DNA of 64,000 bases from Pseudomonas sputi (GTDB lineage Bacteria > Pseudomonadota > Gammaproteobacteria > Pseudomonadales > Pseudomonadaceae). The notes beneath the pieces were generated by a model that did no database searches, was not told the origin of the DNA, and saw only the letters and a list, made by a program, of their open reading frames with translations. The translations under genes and the position numbers were made by a program. Below, in pieces: positions 17,608-26,403 of this stretch. Location: contig NZ_BQHI01000024.1 of the NCBI RefSeq assembly GCF_021603585.1, forward strand, positions 1 through 64,000, read 5' to 3'. Each line of letters begins with the position of its first letter. Position 1 is the stretch's first letter.

Positions 17608-17642
17608 CAAAAAAAGCGCCCCGACGTTCTGTTCAGGGCGCT
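17608..17642 (-). terminator. terminator after the LLM monooxygenase gene
   Basis: AGCGCCC (17615-17621) pairs with GGGCGCT (17636-17642); on the minus strand the stem is followed by a T8 run (A8 at 17608-17615). It lies 26 bases past the stop of the LLM gene and just after the HxlR stop. Confidence 0.75.
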
Positions 17643-17667
17643 CTGCATTCAGGGTCGCTTGGCGTAT

Positions 17668-18711
17668 TTAACGAAACGCCGGCACCACATGCTTGATAAA
17701 CAGCTCTAGCGACTTCTTCTTCTCCGCATGCGGCAAGCTGTTGTCACACCAGAAACTGAACTCATCCACGCCCAGTTCTTGGTAATACTTGATCCGCGGA
17801 ATGATCTCTTCCGGCGTGCCGATCATCGCGGTCTTGTGCAGGCTCTCCAGCTCAAACTCCGGCCGCCCGGCAAACTTCTCTTCCGGGCTCGGGGCGAGGA
17901 AGCCGTTCACCGGCACTTCTTTGTTGCCGAACCACGCATCGAACGTGCGATAGAAACGTGAGATGGCTTTCGCGCCTACCTTCCAGCCTTCCGGGTCATC
18001 CGCCGAGTGCACGTGGGTATGACGCAGCACCATGAGTTGCGGGCGCGGCACGTCGGGGTTGTTGTCCAGCGCGGTCTGGAACTTGTTCTTCAGGTCGAGG
18101 ACTTCTTCGTCGCCCTTCATCAACGGCGTGACCATCACGTTGCAGCCGTTGGCCACGGCGAAGTTGTGCGAGTCCGGGTCGCGGGCGGCGATCCACATTG
18201 GCGGATTGGGCTTCTGGATCGGTTTCGGCACGCTGGTGGAGGTGGGGAATTTCCAGATCTCGCCGTTGTGGGCGTAGTCGCCTTGCCACAGGGCGCGGAC
18301 CACCGGGACCATTTCCCGCAACGCCTGGCCGCCGGATGAGGCGGGCATGCCGCCGGCCATGCGATCGAATTCCACCTGATAGGCGCCACGTGCCAGGCCC
18401 ACTTCCATCCGGCCGTTGCTGATCACATCGAGCAACGCGCACTCACCGGCGACCCGCAGCGGATGCCAGAACGGCGCGATGATGGTGCCGGCGCCCAGGT
18501 GAATCGTGGTGGTCTTGGCCGCGAGGTAGGCCAGCAGCGGCATCGGGCTCGGCGAGATGGTGTATTCCATCGCGTGGTGTTCGCCGATCCACACGGTGCT
18601 GAAACCACCGGCCTCGGCCATCAACGTCAGTTCGGTCAGGTCTTCGAACAGTTGACGGTGGCTGACGCTTTCGTCCCAGCGTTCCATGTGTACGAACAGG
18701 GAAAATTTCAT
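17668..18711 (-). CDS. LLM-class (luciferase-like) flavin-dependent monooxygenase
   Basis: A 347-residue bacterial-luciferase-like TIM barrel: MKFSLFVHMERWDES at the start, GFSTVWIGEHHAMEYTISPS at 36-55 (the family's EHH motif) and LGAGTIIAPFWHPLRVAGE at 92-110. These enzymes use reduced FMN supplied by a separate reductase to oxygenate or open a ring or cleave a C-N bond; RutA of uracil breakdown is a relative. It follows the flavin reductase gene by 67 bases on the same strand, forming a two-component system, and the pair is preceded by a copy of the shared operator. Substrate unknown. Confidence 0.85.
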   Translation of the reverse strand: MKFSLFVHMERWDESVSHRQLFEDLTELTLMAEAGGFSTVWIGEHHAMEYTISPSPMPLLAYLAAKTTTIHLGAGTIIAPFWHPLRVAGECALLDVISNGRMEVGLARGAYQVEFDRMAGGMPASSGGQALREMVPVVRALWQGDYAHNGEIWKFPTSTSVPKPIQKPNPPMWIAARDPDSHNFAVANGCNVMVTPLMKGDEEVLDLKNKFQTALDNNPDVPRPQLMVLRHTHVHSADDPEGWKVGAKAISRFYRTFDAWFGNKEVPVNGFLAPSPEEKFAGRPEFELESLHKTAMIGTPEEIIPRIKYYQELGVDEFSFWCDNSLPHAEKKKSLELFIKHVVPAFR

Positions 18712-18778
18712 GACGCTACCTCGAATCTCTTGTGGTCGGCCGGTCGCTTGCCGGCCTGTTTAAGTGCAATGGTGCGGA

Positions 18779-19264
18779 TCAGGCGAAGGCGGGCAGGGCG
18801 CCCATCTTGCCGTGGCAATACACCAGCGGGCCGGCGTCCTGCTGAGGGACGATGAGGTTTTTCACCGCGCCGACCATGATCGCGTGGTCGCCACCTTCGT
18901 ATTCGCGCCACAGCTCACATTCGATGATAGCTGTCGCGTTGGCCAGGATCGGGTTGCCCAGTTCGCTTAGCGTCCACTCGATGCCCTGCGCCTTGTCCTT
19001 GCCTTTGCGGGCGAAGGCATAGGCTTCGCTCTGCTGACCGCCGGACAACACGTGAATGGCAAAGCGTTTGTTCTTGATCAGGACAGGGTAGGAATCGGAA
19101 CTGTAGTTGGGGCAGAACAGCACCAGGGCCGGGTCCATCGACAGCGAGCTGAAGGCGCTGGCGGTCAGGCCGACGATCTGGCCGTCGTCATCCAGCGTGG
19201 TGATGACAGTGACGCCGGACGGGAACGAGCCCATGACTTGTTTGTAGACGGCAGCATCGATCAT
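18779..19264 (-). CDS. flavin reductase (RutF/HpaC-like)
   Basis: 161 residues of the flavin_reduct FMN-binding split-barrel family: FPSGVTVITT near residue 14, LTASAFSSLSMDPALVLFCP at 33-52 and HAIMVGAVKNL near 127. It supplies reduced FMN to the LLM monooxygenase encoded directly downstream. By hand alignment it is about 75 percent identical, without gaps, to the other flavin reductase in this window (44840-45325), so one is a duplicate of the other or both came together. The operator at 19315-19332 lies about 50 bases upstream of the start. Confidence 0.9.
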   Translation of the reverse strand: MIDAAVYKQVMGSFPSGVTVITTLDDDGQIVGLTASAFSSLSMDPALVLFCPNYSSDSYPVLIKNKRFAIHVLSGGQQSEAYAFARKGKDKAQGIEWTLSELGNPILANATAIIECELWREYEGGDHAIMVGAVKNLIVPQQDAGPLVYCHGKMGALPAFA

Positions 19265-19314
19265 TGGTCAATCCTCGAGTGCGGTGAAGCGTGTTTTTAT
19301 GTGTTTATGGGTCT

Positions 19315-19332
19315 GATGGTATACCGTAATAC
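19315..19332. promoter_or_regulatory. shared operator, copy A (flavin reductase/LLM operon)
   Basis: GATGGTATACCGTAATAC, almost the same as copies D and E. The core TGGTATACCG is one base off a perfect 10-bp palindrome. It fits the TNGT..ACNA type of site bound by GntR/FCD regulators. The space to the NCS1 permease start (19265-19589) holds only this and copy B. Confidence 0.7.
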
Positions 19333-19490
19333 ATCGATTGCAAGCGCTTTTTTGGTGAAACGATAAACGTGGTTCATCCGTCGGAAACTCAGCATTTACG
19401 GGGCTTTGCTCTAGCCGTGAACGCTGACTATCAGGGAGGATGCCGGATCAGACACCGTCGCAAACAGCGGATCAGTCTTGTGAAAAAGAT

Positions 19491-19512
19491 GGAATACCAT
19501 AATATGGTCTCC
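19491..19512. promoter_or_regulatory. shared operator, copy B (NCS1 permease)
   Basis: GGAATACCATAATATGGTCTCC, with ACCAT-AAT-ATGGT symmetry, lies about 80 bases upstream of the permease start. It shares ATACCATAATA with the other copies and is nearly the reverse complement of copy C. Confidence 0.7.
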
Positions 19513-19589
19513 ATCTGAGGAGCGGCCACGAAGCGCCCCCGGTTTGGCTTCATACAACGATAAGAACAGACCCAATCGAGTTCATTTTT

Positions 19590-20996
19590 ATGTCCCAGAT
19601 GTCCCGGCAAGATCCGTTGATCGAGAATCACACGGTCGACTACGTCCCACTCGCGGAACGCCACGGGAAGGCCCGCGACCTGTTCACGCTTTGGTTCAGC
19701 ACCAACATTGCGCCACTGCCCATCGTCACCGGCGCCATGGTGGTTCAGGTGTTTCATCTCGACCTGTTATGGGGGTTGCTGGCGATTGCGCTGGGGCACA
19801 TGATCGGCGGGGTGGTGATCGCCCTGGCGTCGGCGCAAGGCCCGCGCATGGGCATTCCGCAAATGGTGCAGAGTCGTGGACAGTTCGGGCGTTACGGCGC
19901 GCTGTTGATCGTGTTCTTCGCGGCGATCATCTACATCGGTTTCTTCATTTCCAACATCGTGCTGGCCGGCAAATCCATCGTCGGCATTGCGCCTTCGGTG
20001 CCGGCGCCGTTGAGCATCCTGATCGGCGCCCTCAGCGCCACGGCCATTGGCGTGATTGGCTACAACTTCATCCACACGCTGAACCGCATCGGCACCTGGG
20101 TAATGGGCAGCGCGCTGCTGGCCGGGTTCATCTACATCTTTGCCCATGAGTTGCCGGCGGACTTCTTTACCCGGGGCAGCTTCAATCTTTCGGGATGGCT
20201 GGCGACGGTGTCGCTGGGGATCATCTGGCAGATCAGCTTTTCGCCGTACGTGTCTGACTACTCTCGTTACCTGCCGGCCGACATCGGTATCGGCAAGCCA
20301 TTTATCGCGACATATCTGGGCGCCACGCTGGGCACGATTCTGTCGTTCACCTTCGGCGCGGTGGCGGTGCTGGCGACGCCGGAAGGCACCGAGGCGATGG
20401 CGGCGGTCAAGCAGTCCACCGGTTGGCTCGGGCCGATTCTGATGGTGCTGTTCCTGCTCAATATCATCAGCCACAACGCCCTGAATCTGTATGGCGCGGT
20501 GCTGTCGATCATCACCTCGATCCAGACCTTCGCCAGCCAGTGGACGCCGAGCATCAAGGTGCGGGTGATCTTGTCGAGCGTGGTGCTGGCGGGCTGCTGC
20601 GTGGTGGCGCTGGGGGCGTCGGCGGATTTCATTTCCGAGTTCATCGGGCTGATTCTGGCGTTGCTGCTGGTACTGGTGCCATGGGCGTCGATCAACCTGA
20701 TCGACTTCTACCTGATCAAGCGCGGCAGCTATGACATCGCCTCGATCTTCCGTGCCGACGGCGGCATTTATGGGCGCTTCAACCTGCACGCGATCATTGC
20801 CTACTTCATCGGCATCATCGTGCAGCTGCCGTTCGCCAACACATCGTTGTATGTCGGGCCGTACGCCAATCTGGTGGAAGGTGCGGATCTGTCGTGGCTG
20901 GTCGGCCTGATCGTGACATGCCCGCTGTATTACTGCCTGGCGACCCGTGGGCAGGCGCAGCAGAGCAGGGCGACGCGGTTGGGTTTTACCGACTGA
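19590..20996 (+). CDS. NCS1-family nucleobase/cytosine permease (CodB-like)
   Basis: A 468-residue inner-membrane protein with about twelve hydrophobic segments, of the nucleobase:cation symporter-1 family. It has an early WFSTNIAPLPIVTGAM, IALASAQGPRMGIPQMVQSR in the first third (the GPRxGxxQM motif), FSPYVSDYSRYLP in the middle and SINLIDFYLIKRGSYDI near the C-terminus. NCS1 proteins import cytosine, allantoin, hydantoins, uracil, pyridoxine or thiamine. Divergent from the flavin reductase/LLM operon and with its own operator copy, so it probably imports the substrate of that monooxygenase. Confidence 0.9.
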   Translation: MSQMSRQDPLIENHTVDYVPLAERHGKARDLFTLWFSTNIAPLPIVTGAMVVQVFHLDLLWGLLAIALGHMIGGVVIALASAQGPRMGIPQMVQSRGQFGRYGALLIVFFAAIIYIGFFISNIVLAGKSIVGIAPSVPAPLSILIGALSATAIGVIGYNFIHTLNRIGTWVMGSALLAGFIYIFAHELPADFFTRGSFNLSGWLATVSLGIIWQISFSPYVSDYSRYLPADIGIGKPFIATYLGATLGTILSFTFGAVAVLATPEGTEAMAAVKQSTGWLGPILMVLFLLNIISHNALNLYGAVLSIITSIQTFASQWTPSIKVRVILSSVVLAGCCVVALGASADFISEFIGLILALLLVLVPWASINLIDFYLIKRGSYDIASIFRADGGIYGRFNLHAIIAYFIGIIVQLPFANTSLYVGPYANLVEGADLSWLVGLIVTCPLYYCLATRGQAQQSRATRLGFTD

Positions 20997-21015
20997 CCGT
21001 TCGCTGGCTGTCCAA

Positions 21016-21049
21016 ACAATGCCCGGCACATCGTCGGGCATTGTTGTTT
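21016..21049 (+). terminator. terminator after the NCS1 permease gene
   Basis: A perfect 11-bp stem AACAATGCCCG (21016-21026) / CGGGCATTGTT (21036-21046), a 9-base loop, then GTTT. It starts 20 bases past the stop. Confidence 0.8.
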
Positions 21050-21248
21050 CCGCATCCCGGCGGTCACGCAAATTGGCCGTTTCGATCCCCTTTTGGCCAA
21101 CCGGCTACTGTGCTGCGGCTACGCTGTCAGCAAGAATCGAAGCCACAACAAGACGCTGCACCTTCCTTGCCCTTGGCTGATTTGCAAGCCGCTGCCGTGT
21201 ACAGAACATAAAAACCATCGACTCACGCTGCATTCGGGGAAACACAAC

Positions 21249-22349
21249 ATGGTCACGATGAAACGCATTCTGGGCGCCACTGTTTTCGGGCTGACGCTGC
21301 TGGCCAGCGCCGTACAGGCCGAACAGCGCGAACTGCGGGTGTACAACTGGGCGGATTACATCCTGCCGTCGGTGCCCAAGGATTTCGCCGCCAAAAGCAA
21401 CATCAAAGTGACCTGGGACACCTTCGACACCAACGAATCCCTCGAAGCCAAACTGCTGACCGGCAACTCCGGCTATGACCTGGTGGTGCCGTCGAACCAG
21501 TTTCTCGATACTCAGATCAAGGCCGGCGTGTTCCAGAAACTCGACAAGTCCAAGCTGCCTAACTGGAGTCACCAGGACCCGGCGCTGCTCAAGTTGCTCG
21601 ACGCCAACGACCCGGGCAACCAGTACGGCGTGCCTTATATGGTCGGCACGGTGCTGATCGGCTTCAACCCGGCCAAGGTCAAGGCTGCCCTCGGCGAGAA
21701 CGCGCCGGTGGACAGTTGGGACCTGGTGTTCAAACCGGAGAACATGGAAAAGCTGAAATCCTGCGGCGTGGCGATGCTCGATTCGCCGTCGGAAATCCTG
21801 CCTCTGGCCCTGCATTACCTGGGCCTGGACCCGAACAGCCAAAACCCGGCCGACTATGAGAAAGCCAAGGACCTGATGCTCAAGGTTCGCCCTTACGTCA
21901 CCTACTTCAACTCGGCCAAGTACATGACCGACATCGCCAACGGCGACATCTGCGTGGCCATCGGTTATTCCGGCAGCTTCTACCAGTTCGGCAACCGCGC
22001 CAAAGAGGCAGGCAACGGCGTGGTGGTCGACTGGCGCTTGCCGAAGGAAGGTGCGCCGATCTGGTTCGATACTTTCGCGATTCCGAAGAGCGCGAAGAAC
22101 GTTGAGGAGGCCCACGAGTTCCTCAACACCTTGCTCGATCCGACAGTCATCGCGTCGATCAGCGACTTCCTCGGCTACCCGAATGCCAACAAGGATTCGC
22201 TGCCGCTGATCAACAAGGAAATCACCGGCAACCCGAACCTGACGCCGACCAGCGAAGCACTGAAGAAACTTTACGTGGTGCAACCGTTGCCGCAGAAGCT
22301 GGAGCGGGTGCGGACGCGGGTGTGGACCAGCATCAAGTCGGATAAATAA
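21249..22349 (+). CDS. periplasmic putrescine/polyamine-binding protein, PotF/SpuD-like
   Basis: A 366-residue ABC solute-binding protein with a signal peptide (MKRILGATVFGLTLLASAVQ, cleaved after AQA) and the type II binding fold of PotF/SpuD: LRVYNWADYILPSVPKDF, GYDLVVPSNQFLDTQIKAG, YMVGTVLIGFNPAKVKAAL and GSFYQFGNRAKEAG. These bind putrescine or related polyamines. It stands alone with no permease or ATPase genes beside it, so it must use components encoded elsewhere, as often seen for extra SpuD-like proteins in Pseudomonas. Start at 21249, or 21258. Confidence 0.85.
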   Translation: MVTMKRILGATVFGLTLLASAVQAEQRELRVYNWADYILPSVPKDFAAKSNIKVTWDTFDTNESLEAKLLTGNSGYDLVVPSNQFLDTQIKAGVFQKLDKSKLPNWSHQDPALLKLLDANDPGNQYGVPYMVGTVLIGFNPAKVKAALGENAPVDSWDLVFKPENMEKLKSCGVAMLDSPSEILPLALHYLGLDPNSQNPADYEKAKDLMLKVRPYVTYFNSAKYMTDIANGDICVAIGYSGSFYQFGNRAKEAGNGVVVDWRLPKEGAPIWFDTFAIPKSAKNVEEAHEFLNTLLDPTVIASISDFLGYPNANKDSLPLINKEITGNPNLTPTSEALKKLYVVQPLPQKLERVRTRVWTSIKSDK

Positions 22350-22357
22350 GTTCAAGG

Positions 22358-22386
22358 CGAGGGAGCGAACCGCGTTTGCTCCCTCG
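22358..22386. terminator. hairpin between convergent genes
   Basis: CGAGGGAGC (22358-22366) pairs with GCTCCCTCG (22378-22386). No strong T run follows on either strand, so termination is likely but not certain. Confidence 0.5.
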
Positions 22387-22390
22387 GCCG

Positions 22391-23368
22391 TTATTTCGCC
22401 TGGTTCTCTTCAGGCGATTTGTCTTTCGTCAGGATCAGACTCAACAACACCGACGCCAGAATCAGCCCCCCGACAATCGCCAGCGACCACTCCACCGGCG
22501 TGTGAAACCACGGCATCACCGTCATTTTGCCGCCGATGAACACTAGCACCAGCGCCAGACCGTACTTGAGCAAATGAAAGCGGTCGGCCATGTCTGCCAG
22601 CAAAAAGTACAGCGCCCGCAGGCCCATGATCGCGAAGATGTTCGAGGTAAAGATGATGAACGGGTCGGTAGTCACCGCGAAGATCGCCGGGATGCTGTCG
22701 ACCGCGAACATCAAGTCACTGGCCTCGATCAGCACCAGCACCAGAAACATCGGCGTGGCCCAGCGCACACCGTTCTGCCGCACAAAAAAGCGCTCGCCAT
22801 GGAAGCTATGGGTGATGCGTAAATGTCCACGGGCCCAGCGCACAATCGGATTTCTTTCGAGATCTGGCTGCTGATCGGCGAACATCAACATCTTGATCCC
22901 GGTAATGATCAGGAATACACCGAACACGTACAGCAGCCAGGTGAACTGCGACACCAGCCATACGCCGGCGAAGATCATCGCCGCGCGCATCACAATCGCT
23001 CCCAGTACGCCGTACAGCAGCACCCGGCGCTGCAGTTCCGGCGGCACGGCGAAATAGCTGAAGATCATCACGAAAATGAACATGTTGTCGATCGACAGCG
23101 ACTGTTCGATCAGGTAGCCGGTGAGGAATTCCAGGGTCTTGACCTTGGCGATTTCCGGCCCGAATTCGCCGTTCAGATACCACCAGAGCAATCCGGCGAA
23201 AGCCATCGCCAGCGTGCACCAGGCAATCACCCAGCCGGATGCCTCGCGCACCGAGACTCGATGCGCCTTGCGCCCACCGAGTACGAACAGATCGATCGCC
23301 AGCATGGCGAAGACAAAAACGATGAAGGCGACCCACATCCAGGGTTCGCCGATGTTGATGGGGTGCAT
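22391..23368 (-). CDS. TerC/Alx-family membrane protein
   Basis: A 325-residue integral membrane protein of the TerC family with about eight or nine segments. FLTGYLIEQSLSIDNMFIFV at about 80-99 and LIEASDLMFAVDSIPAIFAV in the second half each carry the conserved acidic and Asn residues (SLSxDN, DSIPA) that probably bind a metal ion. Alx-type members affect manganese export. Start at 23368 (MHPINIGEPWMWV) with AGGGAG upstream; the frame beyond it is not family-like. I looked for a yybP-ykoY riboswitch upstream and saw none. Confidence 0.85.
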   Translation of the reverse strand: MHPINIGEPWMWVAFIVFVFAMLAIDLFVLGGRKAHRVSVREASGWVIAWCTLAMAFAGLLWWYLNGEFGPEIAKVKTLEFLTGYLIEQSLSIDNMFIFVMIFSYFAVPPELQRRVLLYGVLGAIVMRAAMIFAGVWLVSQFTWLLYVFGVFLIITGIKMLMFADQQPDLERNPIVRWARGHLRITHSFHGERFFVRQNGVRWATPMFLVLVLIEASDLMFAVDSIPAIFAVTTDPFIIFTSNIFAIMGLRALYFLLADMADRFHLLKYGLALVLVFIGGKMTVMPWFHTPVEWSLAIVGGLILASVLLSLILTKDKSPEENQAK

Positions 23369-23573
23369 GCCGTTCTCCCTGTCGTTATGTTTTTCGGGTA
23401 GACGGGGCCATGCTAGTAGGAGCCTTCCGACAAAGAAAAATCGTTTATTTCGTGGGTATTGTTCGTGAATAACGAAGTGTTGGATGTTTGCGGGTTTTCT
23501 TCCGGCGCGCGGGATCGACTGTTCAGCAGTCCGCGACCGGCGTCCTTGCATGACTTTCGCGAGTTCGGCGTAG

Positions 23574-23720
23574 AAGGGTGGCGCGCCGTTTACACATCTC
23601 GGCCACTATGACCGGCTGCTGGATTTCAGTACGGCGGTGACGGGGCGTTTGTTCTTTGTGCGTTCGGCGGATTTGCTGGAGGGATTGGCGGAGTGGGAGC
23701 GAAAGAAGGTATTGATGTAA
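23574..23720 (+). pseudogene. DyP-type peroxidase, 3' fragment
   Basis: The last 48 codons of a dye-decolourising peroxidase remain: HYDRLLDFSTAVTGRLFFV, which matches the family's conserved C-terminal segment (xxDFSTAVTGxLFFxPS), followed by a short helix and TAA. An in-frame stop at 23571 and absence of the haem-binding part upstream (23369-23573, no gene seen there) show it is a remnant. It borders an AT-rich stretch, so insertion of foreign DNA may have removed the rest. Confidence 0.7.
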
Positions 23721-23809
23721 ATCAGCGTGAGGTCACTCTCTCGATAATTCCTGAATCAAATTTAACTAAAAGCCCGCTGCATATTTAATGAATGAGTAAA
23801 GCAGCTTCC

Positions 23810-23841
23810 GAGATGCTTTATAAATATTGATAAAGCATCTC
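23810..23841. terminator. hairpin downstream of the AT-rich orphan gene
   Basis: Perfect 11-bp stem GAGATGCTTTA (23810-23820) / TAAAGCATCTC (23831-23841) with a 10-base AT loop, 16 bases past the stop of the minus-strand gene at 23858. There is no T run on that strand, so it may be a transcript end or a protein site. Confidence 0.45.
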
Positions 23842-23857
23842 TCGAGCGATTTTTCGA

Positions 23858-24346
23858 TTATGGAGTTTCTGGCAAGTAAAGTTTTCCGTCTGTAATGGTG
23901 AATTTTACATCATTGATAACGATGTAGAATTCAAATTCCGCCGCAATGGTTTTGTTTACGAGGTCGCGGAGGATTGTGATGGAGCCTTCACGTGAAATAT
24001 GGGCTGTGAAGTCTCCAGAAACTACAATATATATTTTATCAGTATCATTGGAGACAGGGTGGGTGCCATTCGCAGTATCTTCGGGAAAAACGACCCCGAT
24101 CTGGTTCTTGTTTCCATCAGGTAACACAATCCATCCCAATACGCTGATTTTGCCGGGAACCAGGGATTTATAGAGGAATCGGGTAGCGTCGAATGTCTCT
24201 CCTATGTCTGGGTGAGCAGGTGTAAAACCTGCCTTGAAGTATAAAACCTTTGACGTGAATTCTTGCCCGGAAGATGTCTTTCCGAGGATTTTGTCGAGTT
24301 CAGGAGTGGCTATTAATTGGGTGTTGTCCATGAGGTTTTCAACCAT
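23858..24346 (-). CDS. hypothetical protein in an AT-rich islet
   Basis: 162 residues (or 157 from the ATG at 24331), with no signal peptide or membrane segment. The product is rich in beta-type sequence (VLYFKAGFTPAHPDIGETF, KISVLGWIVLPDGNKNQIGV, KIYIVVSGDFTAHISREGS) and may be a small beta-sandwich or jelly-roll. I recognise no family. The base composition is much lower in GC than its neighbours, and together with the AT-rich flanks (about 23730-24560) this points to recent acquisition. Confidence 0.65.
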   Translation of the reverse strand: MVENLMDNTQLIATPELDKILGKTSSGQEFTSKVLYFKAGFTPAHPDIGETFDATRFLYKSLVPGKISVLGWIVLPDGNKNQIGVVFPEDTANGTHPVSNDTDKIYIVVSGDFTAHISREGSITILRDLVNKTIAAEFEFYIVINDVKFTITDGKLYLPETP

Positions 24347-24426
24347 TCGTCGAGTTGGAATTTAATATAATGGGCGTGCAAAATGCTTACCCGTTAAAGC
24401 TCGACGTTAGTGTTTTGTTTTATATG

Positions 24427-24459
24427 GCGCAACTGTCAGATTTGACAGTTGCGCTTTTT
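24427..24459 (+). terminator. strong orphan terminator (plus strand)
   Basis: A perfect 12-bp stem GCGCAACTGTCA (24427-24438) / TGACAGTTGCGC (24443-24454) with loop GATT and then T5. No plus-strand gene precedes it. A TATAAT box at 24366-24371 lies about 60 bases upstream. Confidence 0.8.
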
Positions 24460-24552
24460 GTAGAGATGTGTGTTTTTCGTTGGTGAGTGTTCTTGGGTTA
24501 AGTACCTTGCGGCATTATTCAAGCTCAGAGGCGTCAGCGACCAATAGATATT

Positions 24553-26265
24553 TTACTGTTCAATGTGTAATGCCGGCGTACGAGGCGGGACTCGACGCTT
24601 TGATCCGGTCGCTTCAAACGCCGCCGCCAGCCGCAACAGCGCCGAGTCGTCATAAGCACGCCCGGCAAACGTCAGCCCGACCGGCATGCCGATATCCGCC
24701 ATCACACCCATCGGCACGGTGACGGTCGGCACGCCGAGGTGGCGGATCGCGAGGTTGCCATTGGCGACCCAGATGCCGTTGCTCCAGGCGATGTCCGCCG
24801 AGGCCGGGTTGACGTCGGCGTCGGCCGGGCCCACGTCGGCATTGGTCGGGAACAGCACGGCATCCAGGCCGAGGCGATCCATCCAGTCTTCGAGGTCGAG
24901 CTTGCGGGTTTTCTCCAGGCCGCGAAGGCCGTCCGGCAGGGTCGGGATCTGATCCCACGGCGTGATGCCGCGCTGGGCCATGCGCACGTATTCGTCCATG
25001 CCGGCAGCGAGGTCGCCTTCACGGTTGGGCAGGGTGCCCGGGTCGTGCGGGAAGATTTTCGGCCCGTCGACGTCTGCCAGACGGTTGAGTTTCGGATCAC
25101 CGTTGGCGCGCAGGAAATCATCGAACGCCCAGGCCGACAGGTCCCACAGTTCGTGGTGCATGAATTCTTTGGAGACGATGCCGCGATTGAACACGGTCGG
25201 TGCGCCCGGACGGTCACCTTCGCAGTTGGAGACCAGCGGAAAATCCACTTCGATCACTTCGGCACCGGCCGCTTCCAGGGCCTGGCGTGCCTGTTTCCAC
25301 AGATCGATCACCGAGGCGCGGGTGTTGATACGTTGCCCGGTCGGGCCGCCGATGCCCGGCTCGTCGCTGGTGCCGGCCTCAGGGTCGGCGTTGATGTACA
25401 TGCGCGGCACGCCCAGGCGTTTGCCGGCCAGGGCATCACTTTTCACCGCCAGATCGAGATAGGAAGCCGGGCGCACCGAGGCGACGCTCGGGATCGGCAC
25501 CCAGGGTTGCAGGCGCCACAGGTCGCCACGGGGATCGGTGTCTTCGGCGACCACCACGTCGAGCACTTCCAGCAGGTCGGCCATGGTGCGGGCGTAGGGC
25601 ACCACCACGTCCATGGTCGGCGTCAGCGGCCAGTTGCCGCGTACCGAGATCACGCCGCGCGACGGCGTGTAGGCGCACAGGCCGTTGTTCGACGCCGGGC
25701 CGCGACCGCTCGACCAAGTTTCTTCCGCCAGACCGAAGGCCGAGAAGCTGGCAGCGGTGGCGGTGCCGGCACCGTTCGATGAGCCGGAAGCAAACGGTGC
25801 AGTCAGATAATCAGCGTTATACGGGCTTTCGGCACGGCCATAGACGCCGCGCTGCATTCCGCCATTGGCCATCGGCGGCATGTTGGTCTTGCCCAGGCAG
25901 ATAGCGCCGCCCGCACGCAGGCGCTCGATGGTAAACGCATCGCGCTGGGCCACCAGATCGGCGAACGCCGGGCTGCCGGACGCGGCGGTCAGGCCTTTGA
26001 CCAGATAGCTGTCCTTGGCGGTGTAGGGGATGCCGTCCAGCGGGCCAAGAGTTTCGCCTTTGGCACGGCGGGCATCGGAGGCCTGCGCTTCTTTCAGCGC
26101 GTCGGGGTTGCGCACGATCACTGCATTCAGGGCAGTGGCGGTGTCCGGCCCGTCAAAGGCGTCGATGCGCGCCAGATAGGCCTGCACCAGTTCAACCGCC
26201 GTGGTCTGGCCGGATTCGAGCGCCGCGCGCAATTGGGCAATGGAAACTTCAGTGACTTCGATCAT
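24553..26265 (-). CDS. amidase (amidase signature family)
   Basis: 570 residues with the amidase-signature triad: K84 in YTAKDS, the cis-serine about S163 in ASGSSNGAG and the nucleophile about S186 in EETWSSGRGPAS. The stretch around the nucleophile departs from the usual GTDTGGSIRIPA, so it is a distant branch. It hydrolyses an amide, substrate unknown; no signal peptide, so probably cytoplasmic. I take the start at 26265 (MIEVTEVSIAQLRAAL); an upstream ATG at 26328 adds 21 unconvincing residues. It stands alone, divergent from nothing obvious, without the shared operator. Confidence 0.8.
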   Translation of the reverse strand: MIEVTEVSIAQLRAALESGQTTAVELVQAYLARIDAFDGPDTATALNAVIVRNPDALKEAQASDARRAKGETLGPLDGIPYTAKDSYLVKGLTAASGSPAFADLVAQRDAFTIERLRAGGAICLGKTNMPPMANGGMQRGVYGRAESPYNADYLTAPFASGSSNGAGTATAASFSAFGLAEETWSSGRGPASNNGLCAYTPSRGVISVRGNWPLTPTMDVVVPYARTMADLLEVLDVVVAEDTDPRGDLWRLQPWVPIPSVASVRPASYLDLAVKSDALAGKRLGVPRMYINADPEAGTSDEPGIGGPTGQRINTRASVIDLWKQARQALEAAGAEVIEVDFPLVSNCEGDRPGAPTVFNRGIVSKEFMHHELWDLSAWAFDDFLRANGDPKLNRLADVDGPKIFPHDPGTLPNREGDLAAGMDEYVRMAQRGITPWDQIPTLPDGLRGLEKTRKLDLEDWMDRLGLDAVLFPTNADVGPADADVNPASADIAWSNGIWVANGNLAIRHLGVPTVTVPMGVMADIGMPVGLTFAGRAYDDSALLRLAAAFEATGSKRRVPPRTPALHIEQ

Positions 26266-26403
26266 GCTGTTACCGCCGACAGGTTCGCTAAAGGGTGGTT
26301 GGTCATTGTTATCGTCGAAAGATGTCAAAGATTCTTGATGGACGAAACTCTACCCTGAAATGGGCCCATTGGCATGCACAAAGTCGATAAATATCGGTTA
26401 ATT

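Noticed and set aside
23369-23573. yybP-ykoY manganese riboswitch upstream of TerC
   Set aside because: The space upstream of the TerC start shows none of the paired elements of that motif that I can recognise.
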